DNA from: Leptolyngbya sp. PCC 6406
Lineage (GTDB): Bacteria > Cyanobacteriota > Cyanobacteriia > Phormidesmidales > Phormidesmidaceae
NCBI RefSeq assembly: GCF_000332095.2
Contig: NZ_KI913949.1
Span: forward strand, 3,938,869-4,002,868
Direction of reading: 5' to 3'
DNA length: 64,000 nt
Position numbers and translations under genes: made by a program. This document shows positions 61,670 through 64,000 of the stretch, piece after piece. How positions within the stretch are numbered: position 1 is the first letter of the stretch; each line of letters opens with the position of its first letter. The notes below the pieces were generated by a model. It saw only the letters and a list, made by a program, of their open reading frames with translations. It did no database searches and was not told the origin of the DNA.

Positions 61670-62044
61670 CTATGCCTTCGGGCGCTTAGCACCGTATTTA
61701 GAGCGGCCCTGTTTGCGGTCCTTGACCCCAGCGGTATCGAGAGTACCGCGAATAATGTGGTAGCGCACACCGGGAAGATCCTTAACCCGACCGCCACGAA
61801 TCATGACAACGGAGTGCTCTTGCAGGTTATGCCCAATACCGGGGATGTACGCCGTCACCTCAAAGCCAGATGTGAGACGGACCCGCGCCACTTTACGGAG
61901 AGCGGAGTTCGGCTTTTTGGGGGTAGTCGTGTAGACACGGATGCAGACCCCACGCCGCTGCGGACAGCTCTTGAGAGCGGGGGATTTGGTCTTGTCTACA
62001 ATTTTTTGGCGCTCAGTCCGGACTAGCTGTTGGATAGTGGGCAT
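61670..62044 (-). CDS. rpsL: 30S ribosomal protein S12
   Basis: 124 residues. [57 protein letters not shown] and [32 protein letters not shown] are conserved S12. The region that determines streptomycin sensitivity (PKKPNS) is unchanged. First gene of the str operon; promoter must lie in 62045-62268. Confidence 0.99.
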   Translation of the reverse strand: MPTIQQLVRTERQKIVDKTKSPALKSCPQRRGVCIRVYTTTPKKPNSALRKVARVRLTSGFEVTAYIPGIGHNLQEHSVVMIRGGRVKDLPGVRYHIIRGTLDTAGVKDRKQGRSKYGAKRPKA

Positions 62045-62267
62045 TGGGTCGTCAAGGGTCTATTGGGGTGAATAAATCTGTGTTGTCACAAGCTCTTATG
62101 GTACCGAGCCTTTTCGTAAAGTGTCAATGATTTTACAGTTTTGCTTTGTTTTGTTGGCGCTATCGTTATGTTAACTGCCTGGATCCTAATGCTTCCCTGA
62201 TAGCAAGCACCAAGCCTATGATCCTAAGGAAAAGGCTCAGGGAAGTCTTTAATTGTCCGAGAAAATA

Positions 62268-62339
62268 CTGGGGTGCTAGGATTCGAACCTAGGAATGGCG
62301 GGACCAAAACCCGCTGCCTTACCACTTGGCTACACCCCA
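62268..62339 (-). tRNA. tRNA-Gln (TTG)
   Basis: Minus-strand cloverleaf. Acceptor TGGGGTG pairs with CACCCCA. The D arm is GCCAAGTGGTAAGGC, the anticodon loop TTTTGGT has anticodon TTG between GCGGG and CCCGC, and the T arm is CTAGGTTCGAATCCTAG. Discriminator G; CCA is not encoded. Its 5' end overlaps the stop of the hydrolase gene by ten bases. Confidence 0.97.
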
Positions 62340-63274
62340 TTCATGGGCTTTTGTAATATAGCAGTTGTTGCCCGATGACTGTCAATAGGTTTTGCGGCGG
62401 TATCCATTCTCGCCACCGCTTCAACATACTGCCGAATCTGCTGGGCTAGAGCTGAGGGCTGTTCGAGCATCGCCATGTGGCCGCAGTGGGGCAATACGGA
62501 GACATTTCCCGCTTCTTGATGAAAGAGGGTATGGAAACTGGCTAAGTGGCGAACATAGCGCTCCTCCATGACCGGATCGGCTCCCCCCGCCACAAAATAG
62601 GTGGGCTGTCGGAGGCTGGCCACCACTTGGGGCAAGCGGTGAACCTCTGCTTCTGTCGTGGAGGCCAAGAGAGCCCCCAGGGCCGCCTCCGGGTGAGCTG
62701 CGAGCAAATCCAGTAGCCGCTGACGCCCCCACTGACGAGAGAGGGGCTGGGCCACCATCATGCGGGCAAACCCTAGATCAAGCAGCGGTATCCGGGACAG
62801 CCAAGAGGAGCGCCAACGTACAATTTGGGTTCCAGCCCTACGAAACCGCTGAAATTCCTCCGGCAGGTAAATTCCCCCACCCGCATTGACACAGATGACG
62901 CCTTGAACACGATCGGGCCATAGATGGGCAGCCCAGAGGGCGATGCTCCCCCCTAGGGAATGGCCTACTAACCAGACAGGCCCCAGGTTTAGCTTTTGCA
63001 AGAGGGTTTCCAGATCGCGGGCATAGGCCGATAGACCATAGTCCGGTGTAACTCCATTGCCAGAGTCGACTGACGGCGGAATGTGGTTGGAAGCGCCAAA
63101 CCCCCGCAGATCGTAGGTCAGACAACGGTAGTGGGAAGCTAACGTATTGGTGATTGGAGTCCAATATCGGTGACTCAACACCCAACCGTGGATAAAGACC
63201 AGTGTGGCGGCACCAGGGATAGCCGGAGTCAGGTCGTAGAAATGGGGAGTAGTCTGAATCTGAAGGTACGGCAT
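62330..63274 (-). CDS. alpha/beta hydrolase
   Basis: 314 residues. The fold is shown by VFIHGWVLSHRYW (oxyanion region), nucleophile elbow VGHSLGGS, acidic residue in FVAGGADPV, and catalytic His in PHCGHMAMLEQP. It resembles cofactor-free esterases and MhpC-like hydrolases; substrate unknown. The last codons reach into tRNA-Gln, and the C-terminal tail (IDSHRATTAILQKPMNGV) is probably not structural. Confidence 0.88.
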   Translation of the reverse strand: MPYLQIQTTPHFYDLTPAIPGAATLVFIHGWVLSHRYWTPITNTLASHYRCLTYDLRGFGASNHIPPSVDSGNGVTPDYGLSAYARDLETLLQKLNLGPVWLVGHSLGGSIALWAAHLWPDRVQGVICVNAGGGIYLPEEFQRFRRAGTQIVRWRSSWLSRIPLLDLGFARMMVAQPLSRQWGRQRLLDLLAAHPEAALGALLASTTEAEVHRLPQVVASLRQPTYFVAGGADPVMEERYVRHLASFHTLFHQEAGNVSVLPHCGHMAMLEQPSALAQQIRQYVEAVARMDTAAKPIDSHRATTAILQKPMNGV

Positions 63275-63302
63275 CCTCTAATCCTAACGCTCAGGGATGT
63301 TC

Positions 63303-64000
63303 TTAAAACCCGCTGCCAAGGAGGCGATAGCGGACTCCCTCGGCAATTTTTTGCCCCAGATATTCAGGAATTAAGCTTTCATTTGGCCCTAGAAGATAGA
63401 GGATTAGCCGCGTGCGGCCCCGCCAAACCAGCAGATTGGCATTGACCACAAGTAGATCCTCCTGCCAGATCGCGTACATGACTTTGTAGAAGAGTCCCGG
63501 CTGGTTATCGGCCTCAATCAGTAGGGCGGGCAGATGGAAGACTGGATCTACATAGAACTCCGTTTCCACCTGCTCCAACCCTGCGTCCAGATTGAACTCA
63601 ACTGTGAGCATCTCCTCCACTTCAAAGCGCCCCGCTAGGGCTTCTCGGATAGCGCGGCGAACATTGTCCGCTGTTTTCGGGGGCAATGCCTTTCCTCCCC
63701 GTGACACCACTAGTTTGATAAACACCAACATGGGGGGGTAGATCTGGCCGTAGAGGCTGAGGTTGTGGATGGTGAGGCCATAGGCTGCCAGCACTCCGAA
63801 AATATCACTCAGCAAAAAAGATTGATTTCGATAGGCGAAATGCAGCGCACTGCGATTGCCTTCCGGCTTCAGTTCAATGACTGCCTTACGAGATTTGTAG
63901 AGTTGATAGGCAAGCCGCAGGTTCTGAAGCTGAATTTCACTGCTAACAAATTGCTCGTAAAATTGGGGGAAGCCTCGGTTGAACCGCTTAAGCAACTCTA
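63303..64000 (-). CDS. ACT-domain-type regulatory protein, 5' end at the window edge
   Basis: At least 230 residues; the frame is open through 64000, so the true start may lie outside. Two ACT-like segments are visible: SFLLSDIFGVLAAYGLTIHNLSLYGQIYPPMLVFIKLVV (about 58-96) and PALLIEADNQPGLFYKVMYAIWQEDLLVVNANLLVWRGRTRLILYLL (about 154-200). They resemble the C-terminal ACT repeats of GlnD-like proteins, but no nucleotidyltransferase or HD domain is seen. Function unknown. Confidence 0.65.
   Translation of the reverse strand, partial: ELLKRFNRGFPQFYEQFVSSEIQLQNLRLAYQLYKSRKAVIELKPEGNRSALHFAYRNQSFLLSDIFGVLAAYGLTIHNLSLYGQIYPPMLVFIKLVVSRGGKALPPKTADNVRRAIREALAGRFEVEEMLTVEFNLDAGLEQVETEFYVDPVFHLPALLIEADNQPGLFYKVMYAIWQEDLLVVNANLLVWRGRTRLILYLLGPNESLIPEYLGQKIAEGVRYRLLGSGF

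Noticed and set aside
62268..62339. tRNA-Gln as an integration site for a genomic island
   Set aside because: No integrase, no repeat of the tRNA 3' end, and only housekeeping genes on both sides.

Overview
The window is a piece of a cyanobacterial chromosome. This is shown by a photosystem II D2 gene (psbD, 21556-22614), the circadian output regulator RpaA (18073-18789), a UPF0367 protein, a glycolytic-type GAPDH, a large kinase-AAA-cyclase signalling protein, a carotenoid oxygenase, many copies of the HIP1 octamer GCGATCGC, and several families of short palindromic dispersed repeats. The vertically inherited genes are GC-rich, and the repeat load suggests a larger-genome, possibly filamentous, lineage. 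I cannot assign a genus.

Layout. 1-1022: end of an IS66-type element. 1.1-2.9 kb: a membrane protein and a cysteine desulfurase, divergent with overlapping start codons. 3.0-4.7 kb: an AT-rich, probably transferred pair (TcmP + DUF5131). 4.9-20 kb: housekeeping and poorly characterised genes (J-domain protein, YaaW, FAD oxidoreductases, LpxB-related protein, a 1072-residue repeat-bearing membrane protein, HemW, PIN/TRAM protein, RpaA, tRNA-Asn, NYN nuclease). 20-28.5 kb: ECF-like ATPase, UPF0367, monocistronic psbD with a strong terminator, and the 1808-residue signalling protein. 28.56-43.13 kb: a type I restriction-modification island bracketed by 41-bp near-identical direct repeats. 43-55 kb: carotenoid oxygenase, an RND efflux pump with a PadR regulator, FtsH, GAPDH. 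55-62 kb: methyltransferase, Lon-domain protein, then the classical str operon (rpsL-rpsG-fusA-tuf-rpsJ, minus strand). 62-64 kb: tRNA-Gln, an alpha/beta hydrolase and an ACT-domain protein cut by the window edge.

The most interesting part is the interval between hsdM and hsdS (30.4-36.6 kb). It carries a chain of toxin-antitoxin and toxin-immunity modules: VapBC, MNT nucleotidyltransferases, ParD, HepT, Doc, and a papain-fold toxin with its immunity protein. At least six times a module is followed by a short coding copy of the 3' end of hsdM (consensus near [18 protein letters not shown]), as a 26-34 residue mini-ORF or fused to the preceding reading frame. The last copy leads directly into hsdS. 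Most junctions are ATGA or GTGA stop/start overlaps, so the chain looks translationally coupled. Several toxins (VapC, Doc) carry internal in-frame deletions, HepT and MNT genes survive as stubs, and one mntA antitoxin is interrupted by an apparently intact IS630-type element beside an intact hepT. The island looks like a site where accessory modules accumulate by repeated insertion or recombination at the end of hsdM and then decay without breaking the reading chain into hsdS.

The hsd genes themselves have absorbed dispersed palindromic repeats in frame. One such repeat in hsdR contains a nested 177-bp MITE-like element with 16-bp terminal inverted repeats and a 9-bp target duplication. A second MITE family (TATAGCGG ends, four copies) shares its terminus with the IS630-type element in the same window.
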